Under the pieces are notes generated by a model. That model searched no databases. It saw nothing but the letters and a program-made list of their open reading frames with translations, and was not told the DNA's origin. 60,000 nt of DNA from Bolinopsis microptera. Lineage: Eukaryota > Ctenophora > Tentaculata > Lobata > Bolinopsidae. The position numbers and the translations under genes were made by a program. The stretch's first letter is position 1. The number at the start of each line of letters is the position of its first letter. Where the stretch lies: assembly GCF_026151205.1 (NCBI RefSeq), contig NC_087083.1, forward strand, positions 8,059,460-8,119,459, given 5' to 3'. Shown one piece after another: positions 40,201-51,118 of the stretch.

Positions 40201-42554
40201 CCGACGTTGTTATAGTTCATATAACTCAGGGGAGGTAATGAAACAGATAAGTGCTGGGAAAGCTCCACGTGATGTTAAGTTTAACCTAAAGTTGTCTAAG
40301 ATAAAACCAATTCACGCCGAATTGCTTATAAAAGTTTACACTGAAATGCAGGACCGAGGTAGTTTGATTTTAAAAAAGGTTTCCAAAAAGCGGGTATTAC
40401 TGATGCTTTAAGCGCCATGGAATATTTAATGCACGAAAACCCATTTGATGAAGATGATATGTGATATTAGACAATAATCATGTACATATATTTTAACATG
40501 TTTTCTGATTAAAGACTGCTTTTCTTGCTTACTGTATGAAAAATGGGTTTAAAAATTATTTGCTAAAATTTAAAAAAGTTTAAGAAAAGATGAAAAAATT
40601 CGGATTTTTGATGGTTTTGATTGCCTTCTAGCGTTCATATTAATGTCCGTTCATAATTATGTCCGTTCAAGTATTGTCCGTCCAAATAAGGTCCGATAAG
40701 GTATATCCTTCCTTTGCAAGTACCGGTTTTATGTTTATTATTTTGATTATCCTACTGTTATAGTATAGAGATAAATGGCGGATCGACTTTCGTTAGCACA
40801 GAAAAAAGGGAAAATTCCTTTGACTTGAGAAGAAAGGCGTAGTGATGTCATGAATATTGAATCATATCAAACCTGCAAAACATAGTTTTGATAAACGTAT
40901 CTTGCAACGCTTTCTGAACCAGTGTTATACCAGATATCCACGTATTTGGCCTCTAAAAACTTTAAAAGACTTATGATGCTCTGAGCTTCCATTTCCTCGG
41001 TCTCTATCAGCGACAGGTAGGTAGGGTATTGTTTCTGTGGAAATAGATTTATATTTAATAGTTATACTTAAAATTATACTTATAGTTAAGGACATTTTTG
41101 TTTTTGAAATTAAAATTGATTTCTAAGTGGCTAAAATCAAACCAACTAAAATTATTGAAGTAAAGAGTATAAACAGATTTTTATCCTTCATTATTTGCAT
41201 TGATCAAACTCCAAACAAAAAAACAAACTGATACTAATTAAATTTGTGATCACCTTTTCAAGGAATGCATCCTCTGAGTAAATGTATCCAATAGTGGGAA
41301 TGAAGAAAGAAGCTGGGGATCCAATAGAAGGTCGTACATTAACCGCCCAATCAGAAGCGAGGAAGCCAACCACTTTCTCGTTAAGAGCCACTCTGCTGCT
41401 GATCTGGTGAGCTAGGAATGGGGCGTGGCACCTGCAGTGGGAATGAAATGGAACTTTAAGAACTTTAGTATTATTATTATTAGTATTATTAGTATTATGT
41501 GGGATGGAAGTGCTTTAACCAAGTGTAGTCAAACTTGTTTTCTTAATGAAAAGCTCGAATAAGATTGTGAAGTAAAAAATTACAGAGTATAAAGTTATAA
41601 ATATAAAATTCAAATAATAAATGTGAAATTATAAGATAAGAAATAAAACCCTGAGTAGATCTCATAGCCGATAGAGTAGTTGTCCACGCTAGTAAAGCCC
41701 TGCATCAAGTCTTGAAAGACGAGCGCTTTCTCTAAAGGGTATACATCTGATACTGTCAGATCACATTCTGTTTCCTCTTCATTCCTGCACGTGGTTAAGG
41801 TTACCTGGTTACCTGGTTACCTGGTTACCTGGTTACCTGGTTACCTGGTTACCTGGTTACCTGGTTACCTGGTTACCTGGTTACCTGGTTACCTGGTTAC
41901 CTGGTTACCTGGTTACCTGGTTACCTGGTTACCTGGTTACCTGGTTACCTGGTTACCTGGTTACATGGTTACCTGGTTACCTGGTTACCTGGTTACCTGG
42001 TTACCTGGTTACCTGGTTACCTGGTTACCTGGTTACCTGGTTACCTGGTTACCTGGTTACCTGGTTACCTGGTTACCTGGTTACCTGGTTACCTGGTTAC
42101 CTGGTTACCTGGTTACCTGGTTACCTGGTTACCTGGTTACCTGGTTACCTGGTTACCTGGTTACCTGGTTACCTGGTTACCTGGTTACCTGGTTACCTGG
42201 TTACCTGGTTACCTGGTTACCTGGTTACCTGGTTACCTGGTTACCTGGTTACCTGGTTACCTGGTTACCTGGTTACCTGGTTACCTGGTTACCTGGTTAC
42301 CTGGTTACCTGGTTACCTGGTTAGGCTCGTGTGTTTTAAAGAAAGGTTCATCTTAGCTATGAAACAGCTTACTACTCTATTATGTGTCTTACGAAATATC
42401 TAATAAGAAATAGAACTTACAAGTTCCCGATATCGAAGATGCCGACGATAAGAAAGTCTCCATCCCTCCTGTCGAGGGCTTCAGAAGGTGTGAACACTGC
42501 TCTTGAGAGGGTTATCATGGTCCACACCACCAACAAGACTCGTGCAGCCTGCAT
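37231..42554 (-). CDS. Class C G-protein-coupled receptor
   Basis: Seven-helix receptor with a large extracellular ligand-binding domain, as in metabotropic glutamate, GABA-B and calcium-sensing receptors. Exons in transcript order: 42554-42421, 41784-41650, 41431-41254, 41034-40873, 39506-39380, 39248-38998, 38841-37231. Phases 2, 2, 0, 0, 1, 0 all join, giving 865 residues. Signal peptide MQAARVLLVVWTMITLSRA, then GDFLIVGIFDIGN, YSIGYEIYSGCH and SFFIPTIGYIYSEDAFLEK match the periplasmic-binding-type lobe. A Cys-rich linker follows at about 493-555 (CAPDCPAGRH, CWTCNPC, CTECEDNEY), like the NCD3G module, then seven helices at about 560-820 and a short Lys/Glu-rich tail. Glutamate-binding residues could not be checked, so the ligand is unknown. 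Intron 1 holds an 8-bp satellite and intron 4 an antisense transposase fragment and a Ly6-like exon fragment. Confidence 0.9.
39590..39658 (-). pseudogene. Fragment copied from Ly6-like exon 3
   Basis: On the minus strand, tcgcatcaaacgcgggatca and neighbours match the start of Ly6-like exon 3 and its acceptor (22115-22190), including gtttacccaagaaaaca-type sequence. Against that exon it carries a 2-bp insertion (acgcggg for acggg) and an in-frame stop, so it is dead. It lies in intron 4 of the GPCR, 17 kb from its apparent source. Confidence 0.65.
39970..40464 (+). pseudogene. Pogo/Tigger-like DDE transposase C-terminal fragment
   Basis: Frame one gives KTFLVYDIFKGHLTEKF and ALNNIVHELVPANMTNLF, the late part of a DDE_1 (pogo/CENP-B-type) catalytic domain where VPANMTNLFQPLD is expected. 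After about 40200 the homologous sequence continues in other frames (EVMKQISAGKAPRDVKFNL, LSKIKPIHAELLIKVYTEMQ, then FQKAGITDALSAMEYLM and ENPFDEDDM with a stop at 40462-40464). At least two frameshifts and the missing first half make it inactive. It lies antisense in intron 4 of the GPCR gene. Repeated atgtccgttca motifs at 40645-40690 may be remnants of element ends. Confidence 0.8.
41799..42323 (-). repeat. 8-bp satellite AGGTAACC in GPCR intron 1
   Basis: About 65 copies of ggttacct (+ strand), essentially perfect apart from one ggttacat, occupy most of intron 1 and end about 15 bp before the exon 2 acceptor. In the transcribed orientation each unit reads CCAGGTAA, that is CAG|GTAA, close to the 5' splice-site consensus. 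Eight-bp units in triplets create a 24-bp coding-like period; the resulting ORF on the + strand is an artefact. Confidence 0.95.
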
Positions 42555-43197
42555 TGAGGCTCCTGATTAGGTCCAGGTATTTGGTTCAGGTATTTGGTCC
42601 TGATTGGTCCAGAGTCCGTTAATTGAAGAGGTGAGTTGAGGGAACTTACTTTACTTTCTAAACCTGTGCTGTGTTGGATATTTTCATAATTATAGTCTGC
42701 TTAATATCCTGCTTAGTAGCCCCGGTAACAGCAAAATTAAAAAATTAGAGCTTGCACTAGAAACCAATAACAAAAACGGTTGCTGCAAATAAACTGATCG
42801 AGCAAACGTGATGCAAAATACCCCAGCTGATTTTTAAAGCTGACAAAAATGTTACTATACAAGAGCTTGCTTGGGTGAGGCACGTGATGCAAAATGAAAT
42901 TACTCCAGAAAATCGTGATTTAGTCAGATAAGACTGGAGTGCTAAAGAATATACCGGGCAAATAGTTTACTTCAAGCACATACCTTTGTCTCGAATATTG
43001 GAGAACAAAACACCAGCAACCCTTTTCTCTACCACCTAATTCACTTGATGCATAGACAATTGATGCGACGAAGGAATATCGAATTGATCATAGAATTATA
43101 GGTTTATATTATTATCATGTCTTGATGTGATATATCACATATATATCACAATTGCTGAACATTATAATGTTCAGCAATTGTTAATTTCATAGAACCA
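42555..43197. other. Intergenic DNA with a perfect 32-bp palindrome
   Basis: No coding signal. aggtatttggt is tandemly duplicated at about 42575-42600, just upstream of the GPCR start. A perfect 32-bp palindrome at 43149-43180 (half-site caattgctgaacatta) stands about 17 bp outside the foldback element that follows. Confidence 0.6.
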
Positions 43198-44710
43198 GTT
43201 GGCAAGTTTCCATAAACGATATTTTATGATCGTCGCCGATAATCGCTTATTGAGCGCTCTTTCGGCGCTTTTTTTTTAAAAAACCGTTTACAATCGCTTT
43301 TTTTACGATTATAAACGGTTCAAAAAAAATCGCTTATAATCGACTATAATTGATGTCATAATTCAAAAAAGCGCTTTTTTGAATTTAAAAGCGCTTATAA
43401 GCGCTTTTAAGCGCTTACTAGCGTCGCTGAGCGATTTGAAAGCGGTTTTCCAGTAGGATTGGCGCCAAAAACGGGTGGATAAGCGGTTGGCCGGATAAGC
43501 GATTCGTAGGCGCTTTATTGAACCATTTATAAGCGATTATAAGCGCTTATAATTGGGGTTCAATTTAGCTGTTAGTAAAGCGCAAATAAAGCGCTTATAA
43601 GCGCTTTTAAAATTGAGTCAGGAAAACGCTATATTACATCTTATAACCGCTTATAATCGATTATAAGCGTTTTTTTAGAAATCGCTTATTACGGCTAATT
43701 CATCGCTATTTCACCGCTTTTACCGCTTTTCCTATCATCCATGGCCAGGTGAGCAGGAATTAAAAAGCGCTTATAAGCGCTTTTTCGATGCTGCCCCTAT
43801 CCTGGTCGGAACGGGGTAGTGCCCGGAATTTAAAAGCGCTAATAAGCGATTTCTCAATTCCCCTTAACCTGGTCGGAACTTGCATGTGCTTTTCTGAGCA
43901 ATCTGGGGTGCACCGGCAGAGTCAGGATTTAAAAGCGCTTATAGGCGCTTATGATCGCTTTTCTACCACTTATCCTATCACCCATGGCATGGGTTGGCAA
44001 GAATTATAAAGCGCTTATAAGCGTTTTTCAATGCTGCCCCTTAGCTGGTCGGAACGGGGGAGTGCCCGGAATTTAAAAGCGCTTATAAGCGATTTCTCAA
44101 TTCCCCTTAACCTGGTCGGAACTGGAGAGTGCCCACTTGCATGTGCTTTTCTGAGCAACCTGGGGTGCACCGGCAGAGTCAAGATTTAAAAGCGCTTATA
44201 GGCGCTTAAGATCGCTTTTCTACCGCTTTTTCTATCACCCATGGCCTGGTTGGCAAGAATTATAAAGCGCTTATAAGCGTTTTTTCAATGCTGCCCCTAA
44301 CCTGTTCGGAACGGGGGTGTGCCCGGAATTAAAAAGCGCTTATAAGCGCTTTTTCAATGGTGCCACTAACCTGGTCGGAAAGTGGGAGTGCCCGGAATTA
44401 AAAAGCGCTCTTAAGCTCTTTTTAAATGCTGCCCCTAACCTGGTCGGAACTGGAAATCAGAGTGCCCGCTTATAAGTGCTTTTCTGAGCAACCTGGGGTG
44501 CACCGGCAGAGTCAGGATTTAAAAGCGCTTATGATCGCTTTTCTACCGCTTTTCGTATCACCCCTGGTTGGCAGGAATTAGAAAGCGCTTATAAGCGCTT
44601 TTTCAATGCTGCCACTAAACTGGTCGGAACTGGGGAGTGCCCGGAATTAAAAAGCGCTCGTAAGCGCTTTTTAAATGCTGCCCCTAACCTGGTCGGAACT
44701 GGTTGGCAGG

Positions 44711-45500
44711 AATTAGAAAGCGCTTATAAGCGCTTTTTCAATGCTGCCACTAAACTGGTCGGAACTGGGGAGTGCCCGGAATTAAAAAGCGCTCGTAAGC
44801 GCTTTTTAAATGCTGCCCCTAACCTGGTCGGAACTCGAAATCAGAGTGCCCGCTTATAAGTGCTTTTCTGAGCAACCTGGGGTACACGGCAGAGTCAGGA
44901 TTTAAAAGCGCTTATGATCGCTTTTCTACCGCTTTTCCTATCACCCATGGCCTAGTTGGCAAGAATTAGAAAGCGCTTATAAGCGCTTTTTCAATGCTGC
45001 CACTAAACTGGTCGGAACTGGGGAGTGCCCGGAATTAAAAAGCGCTCGTAAGCGCTTTTTAAATGCTGCCCCTAACCTGGTCGGAACTCGAAATCAGAGT
45101 GCCCGCTTATAAGTGCTTTTCTGAGCAACCTGGGGTACACGGCAGAGTCAGGATTTAAAAGCGCTTATGATCGCTTTTCTACCGCTTTTCCTATCACCCA
45201 TGGCCTAGTTGGCAAGAATTAGAAAGCGCTTATAAGCGCTTTTTCAATGCTGCCACTAAACTGGTCGGAACTGGGGAGTGCCCGGAATTAAAAAGCGCTC
45301 GTAAGCGCTTTTTAAATGCTGCCCCTAACCTGGTCGGAACTCGAAATCAGAGTGCCCGCTTATAAGTGCTTTTCTGAGCAACCTGGGGTACACGGCAGAG
45401 TCAGGATTTAAAAGCGCTTATGATCGCTTTTCTACCGCTTTTCCTATCACCCATGGCCTAGTTGGCAAGAATTAGAAAGCGCTTATAAGCGCTTTTTCAA
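44711..45500. repeat. 253-bp tandem repeats in the left foldback arm
   Basis: The marker aattagaaagcgcttataag recurs at 44711, 44964, 45217 and 45470, exactly 253 bp apart, with nearly identical sequence between. A shorter copy starts at 44576. Each unit contains several AAGCGCTT half-sites separated by conserved spacers (cctggtcggaact, gagtgcccg, ctgagcaacctgggg). The near identity points to recent amplification. Confidence 0.92.
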
Positions 45501-45760
45501 TGCTGCCACTAACCTGGTCGGAACGGGGGATCGGAGTGCCTGGAATTAAAAAGCGCTCATTAGCGCTTTTTTAATGCTGCGCTTATAAGCGATTTCTCAA
45601 TTCCCCTTAACCTGGTCAGAACTGGAAATCAGTGTGCCCGCTTATAGTTATAAGTGCTTTTCTGTGCAACCTGGGGTCACCGGCAGAATCAGGATTTAAA
45701 AGCGCTTATAGGCGCTTATGATCGCGTTTCTACCGCTTCTACTATTACTAAATCGCTCGC

Positions 45761-48739
45761 CCAAATTTTAAGGAAATTCTTGTGAAAAGGCCCTTTGGGG
45801 CATGAAAGTGATCTAAATCGGTGTATTTTTGGACGCTGATTCCGACTCACCCCCCATGACGTAGGGTTAAAATGCTTCCCTGGAGAGTTATGGGCAAAAA
45901 ACCGTTTTGGTCACGTGACAGGCTAGTAAAATACGAATTCGATTGTTTATGGCCCGGGTTAGGGTTAGGCTTGTGGTAAGGGTTATGGTTAACTTCGGGG
46001 TTATGGTTAGGGTTAGGGTTGGGATTAGGATTTATGTAAAACCGTTTTGTACGGCTGCAAAACCATAAAAACCAAAGTCACGTAAAATTTTTGGGCGAGC
46101 GAATTAGTAAAAGCCGAGTTGGACTCCAATATATGGAACAAATATTTTACGAGTGTCACCCGTCAATTCTCGCAATCACATTCAACATTGCGCTTCGCTA
46201 GTTTGGTAAAAATTCACCACTAGACTGGGCCTTAGTACAGGCTCTTAGGGGCATTGTCTGCACGATACGCTAGGGACCCCAGATACACCTTACTAGACGT
46301 ATTTTTGACCGTAGAATCGATTAAAAGTGGTTTCAAGATGATTAGACTGAGTTAGCGCGGTTAAAATCGCAAAAAACCGATTTTTGGGCCAAAAATAGGC
46401 CAAAAAACCATGTTTTTTGATAATTTGAGCAAGTTAATTTTGTTGGCATGTCGGCAAAACTTGCATGAAGATAGCTAAAAGACAGCTGCACAAGATGGTA
46501 TAAAAATAAAACAAATCCCTCTATTTTAGCGCAGTTAAAATCCAAAAAAGTGGTAAAAACTTTAACTTTTTTGCTTGAAGTTTGAATAATTTTTTGCAGT
46601 TGTATTAAATCAACCCAAAAATAGTCACATCGTGTTTGCCTAAATTTTTCCTTTCCGAGAAGTACCCACTTCATATACTTTATCGAAGTTTGAATATTGT
46701 CACTCCGCAAGCGTTTTTGCCAAATTTTCGACGCGCACTACGCGCAAAAGCATTTAGTTGTTATCAATTGGCACCCGCGCGTTCATCATAAATTTCAAAC
46801 AGCTATAACTCAGCGAGATTATGTCCGTTCTAGCTCATATTTTCACACCAAATAGAAAATAATGTGATCTTATTGCTGACAAAATATGAATATAATTACT
46901 CTATTTGCCTTAGAGTAATAGACTGTCAAAGTTTAAAACGCGCATTGGTATAGCACGTGACTAATAAGGCCAAATTTATACTTCTTAACATATTATCGAT
47001 CCTTAGACATCATACTATTGTAGTATTGTGTCTAATTAGCGGTTAGGTCTCTAAACTCGTAGCAGAATACCCGTCTTTTTGCCCGTATAAAGAGCCTCTA
47101 CTACCTCGCCAAGCTGTGAATTGAAAGATTGACATCGCATTGTGAGTCAATATTTTATTTTGTCTCATGTTAGTTCATGCTGTAAAATGGGCATATCAGC
47201 ATGTTTACCGATTACCGCGCAATTGTTTAATATACTTATGACTATGTCACATTGTCACGACGCGACCTGAATGATACAAATAAACCCAATACCCATGGTT
47301 AACAGGTGATACTCTTAATTGACGGATGTTACTCGTCTAAAGTAGCGCGCGCCGCTTTCTTCTCGAAATGCCACGATGGCACGTGCTATGTCGGGCCAGA
47401 CCAGTAACATGTAACATGCAATGGTCAAGTGATACTCTTAAAATATTTATCACAAATATAAGCAATTAGACCGGCGACAATTAAGTGTCTTGCATGCTTA
47501 TAAATACGTTTTGCATGGTATAAATACGTCTTGTATGGTTATAAACACACAAACTTATGGTTATAACTATATATAATACAGCCATGAGGGGTGATTCGGA
47601 ATTGAAGCGTCCTTGTAGGTTAATAACCTACCAGGGCGCGCGCTGAGTTGGACTCGTCGACGTTGACCATTGTTAATGATCTGGCCCGGCGCGCGCTACT
47701 TCGTAGCACTTGCCATCGACTTCGAGAAGAAAGCGGCGCGTGCTACTTCGAAGAAATTTAGAAGAGTAACATCCGTCAATCGTCGACGGTCCTAATATTT
47801 GAAACAAATATATTACGAGTATCACCCGTTAAAAGCGTCCAAAATCTATACTAATTTTATCATAATTTAAAGCATTTTCAATTATTATTGTATTATTATT
47901 ACTCTGTATTTAGTATGTATGCACGACTGCCTACGTGCAAATTAGGTAAAAAGCAAAAGGTTGTCATCCACATAGTAACCAGTTACCTCAATACCTGGGG
48001 ACCCCAGGCTATTATGTTCATAAACATAATAAACGAATAAAGATTTGGCGGAATGACAGGCTGAGCTTGAGCGCCGCCGAGTAAAGTAACCAGTTGACCA
48101 TTGTTAATGGTCTGGCCCGGAGCGCTACGTCGTATATAGCACTTGCCATCGAGCAGAAAGCGGCGCACGCTACTTCGAAGAAATTTAGACGAGTAACTCC
48201 GTCAAAGTAACCAGTAACCATGGCAACGAGGGTTGAGGGTTGTTACTTAGAACAGTGATCACAGATTTGCGGGCGACATGTTGATTTTATCGGCTTTGTG
48301 GTAATTACGTTATCAGTCATGTTCAGTGCAAGAGGGTAGTACGGAATCCAAAAATATAGCGATTGTTGTAGAAAGTTTTAACTATCTGGTTAAGCCCGAT
48401 AGGGTCCTCCAAGTAACTTGCTTATTGCTCGTCATTATATTATATTTATCATGTCAAGTGTGTATGACTGATGACGCAGCGCGCATCGACCGCCACCAGG
48501 ACAACCACCACCATTAACAACATATAAATAAACGCTTGCAAGCGCTTTACAATTTCTGACAATTATTGTCGGAGAATTTTGCCGCGCCGTGCACTTAGCC
48601 TTTTTGCTTGGCTTCTAGATCGCCAGTCAAACAACTATGTTTAAATCCATGTTGATAAATGATAGATAAATCGGTAAAAACCAGCAATAAAAAGTGATCG
48701 TAATCGCTTATAACTTATAACCGCTTTTCAAATCCTTAG
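45761..48739. other. Foldback centre: nested repeats, no recognised gene
   Basis: Contains a telomere-like stretch of degenerate ttaggg repeats (45955-46030). A minus-strand ORF of 122 codons (46342-46710) has no recognisable domain. An internal inverted repeat (47318-47367 against 47721-47780, around gccgctttcttctcgaa) has a third partial copy at about 48118-48206. The motif attttacgagt.tcacccgt occurs at about 46145 and 47810. A segment at 47990-48085 (acctggggacc...caggctat...atgttcataaaca...ggcggaatgacaggctgagc) is shared with the second foldback at 56545-56635. Confidence 0.6.
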
Positions 48740-50188
48740 AGGCAGCATTAAAAAAGCGCTTATAAGCGCTTTCTAATTCCTGCCAACCAGCCCATGGGTG
48801 ATGGGAAAAGCGGTAGATAAGCGATCATAAGCGCCTATAAGCGCTTTTAAATCCTGACTCTGCCGGTGCACCCCAGTTTGCTCAGAAAAGCACATACGAG
48901 TGGGCACTCTCCCGTTCCGACCAGGTTAGGGGCAGCATTGAAAAAGTTCTTATAAGCGCCTTTTAATTCCGGGCACTCTCCCGTTGCGACCAGGTTAGTG
49001 GCAGCATTGAAAAAGCGCTTATAAGCGCTTTATAATTCCTGCCAACCAGGCCATGGGTGATAGAAAAAGCGGTAGAAAAGCGATCATAAGCGCCTATGCC
49101 CTATAAGCGCTTTTAAATCCTGACTCTGCCGGTGCACCCCAGGTTGCTCAGAAAAGCACATGCAAGTGGGCACTCTCCAGTTCCGACCAGGTTAAGGGGA
49201 ATTGAGAAATCGCTTATAAGCGCTTTTAAATTCCGGGCACCACCCCGTTCCGACCAGGTTGGGGGCGGCATTGAAAAAGCGCTTATAAGCGCTTTTAAAT
49301 TCCGGGCACTCCCCCGTTCTGACCAGCTAAGGGGCAGCATTGAAAAACGCTTATAAGCGCTATTATAATTCTTGCCAACCCATGCCATGGGTGATAGGAA
49401 AAGTGGTAGAAAATCGATCATAAGCGCCTATAAGCGCTTTTAAATCCTGACTCTGCCGGTGCACCCCAGGTTGCTCAGAAAAGCACATGCAAGTTCCGAC
49501 CAGGTTAAGGGGAATTGAGAAAGAGGAATTGAGAAATCGCTTATAAGCGCTTTTAAATTCCGGGCACTACCCCGTTCCGACCAGGATAGGGGCAGCATCG
49601 AAAAAGCGCTTATAAGCGCTTTTTAATTCCTGCTCACCTGGCCATGGATGATAGGAAAAGCGGTAAAAGCGGTAAAATAGCGATGAATTAGCCGTAATAA
49701 GCGATTTCTAAAAAAACGCTTATAATCGATTATAAGCGGTTATAAGATGTAATATAGCGTTTTCCTGACTCAATTTTAAAAGCGCTTATAAGCGCTTTAT
49801 TTGCGCTTTACAAACAGCTAAATTGCACCCCAATTATAAGCGCTTATAATCGCTTATAAATGGTTCAAAAAAGCGCCTACGAATCGCTTATCCGGCCAAC
49901 CGCTTAGCCACCCGTTTTTGGCGCCAATCCTATTGGAAAACCGCTTTCAAATCGCTCAGCGACGCTAGTAAGCGCTTAAAAGCGCTTATAAGCGCTTTTA
50001 AATTCAAAAAAGCGCTTTTTTGAATTATGACATCAATTATAGTCGATTATAAGCGATTTTTTTTGAACCGTTTATAATCGTAAAAAAAGCGATTGTAAAC
50101 GGTTTTTTAAAAAAAAAGCGCCGAAAGAGCGCTCAATAAGCGATTATCGGCGACGATCATAAAATATCGTTTATGGAAACTTGCCAAC

Positions 50189-51118
50189 CAGGGCTATAAA
50201 ACCGTAGATTGAATTAGTATAATTTCTATATATCGTATTTCTTGTTGTTTAATAACTTTTTTCATGGAAGCCCTGACGACTAAAAAATTGAATTAACGCA
50301 AGATTTGCAGATTTTGAGGCGTTTCGATAAAATAAAATCAAGCTAATAACAATTATGCTCGTTTTTCAACAACAATGATCGCGCTCACAATTAACAGACG
50401 TTTATTGAATAGTATCGTACTCCTGACTCCAGAATTTCTTACCTGCGAGATCAGGCTATAAATAGCTCCAAGGCACTGGGAATCCTACTGGACGATGCTT
50501 GCATCTTATTCCTTTAGTTTTACTTGTTTAACAATTAACCCGTGCCTACGGCCGGGACTTCACTATCGCAGTTGAAATGCAAAAGTATAAACCCGCCTAT
50601 CTATATATTCGAAAGCACGCATTACATTATCGTAGTTAAAACGGACCACAATTTAATGCTGAGTGCCCCTCACATATCTAATAGTAATACTTGATAGGCA
50701 ATCTTGAGGTCCCATGCCAAGTTACCTAATTATATAGCAAATCTATCATAAGGGGAGAGAGAGAGCGAGAGTGGGAGAGTACACACACACACTTTAGTAT
50801 CACATTTGGGTCACAAAATTATTAATTAAACCACTTACCACCGACCGATTTAAAAAACCTTTATCATTTGGCTTCGTCAGAATTTTCTCAGCACTATACC
50901 GAAAAAAAACCAGCCACGTAACTTTTAACGTTTTCTTTATTAAGCCGTTAGGAAATTACACGCCAACGAACGAACACACATCTTGAGATTATTAGTATAG
51001 ATATCTATGATGCTTTTAAAAGGTGTTATTATGTGGTTTAACTAGCATATTCTTATTTTGTAGTGTCTATAAACTAATTAAGTATAAGTACCTAGATACC
51101 CTCGATGCAACATATTTA
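50189..51118. other. Intergenic DNA between foldback and satellite
   Basis: No gene recognised. On the minus strand, a sequence ending gatctcgcag|gtaagaa near 50442-50450 has a good splice donor and could be an untranslated exon, but nothing supports it further. Confidence 0.35.

Larger units (their letters stand above)
43198..50188. mobile_element. 7-kb foldback element with long inverted arms
   Basis: Starts gttggcaagtttccataaac at 43198 and ends with its complement at 50188. The outer parts of the arms match in order and orientation: the gcgccgaaagagcgctcaat palindrome region, the ggcgccaa...cgggtgg segment, and the ttacggctaattcatcgct segment. The left arm (to about 45760) is longer than the right (from about 48740) because part of it is tandemly amplified. 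The arms are packed with the perfect palindrome aagcgcttataagcgctt and shorter versions. Long inverted arms built of subrepeats are the hallmark of foldback (FB/Galileo-type) elements. No transposase was recognised in the 3-kb centre, so it is non-autonomous or of unknown type. No clear target duplication was found. Confidence 0.85.

Noticed and set aside
41791-42324. Plus-strand WLPGYLVT repeat protein
   Set aside because: It is antisense to GPCR intron 1 and consists only of the 8-bp satellite.
45955-46030. Telomere or subtelomere
   Set aside because: The ttaggg-like units are few, degenerate and inside a transposable element flanked by genes on both sides.
46342-46710. 122-codon minus-strand ORF in the foldback centre as a transposase
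   Set aside because: No catalytic motif or family resemblance seen; too short and AT-rich to claim.
43198-50188. CRISPR-like or origin-like repeat array
   Set aside because: Repeats are palindromic modules within inverted arms of a foldback element in a eukaryotic genome; spacers are conserved rather than unique and no cas genes exist.
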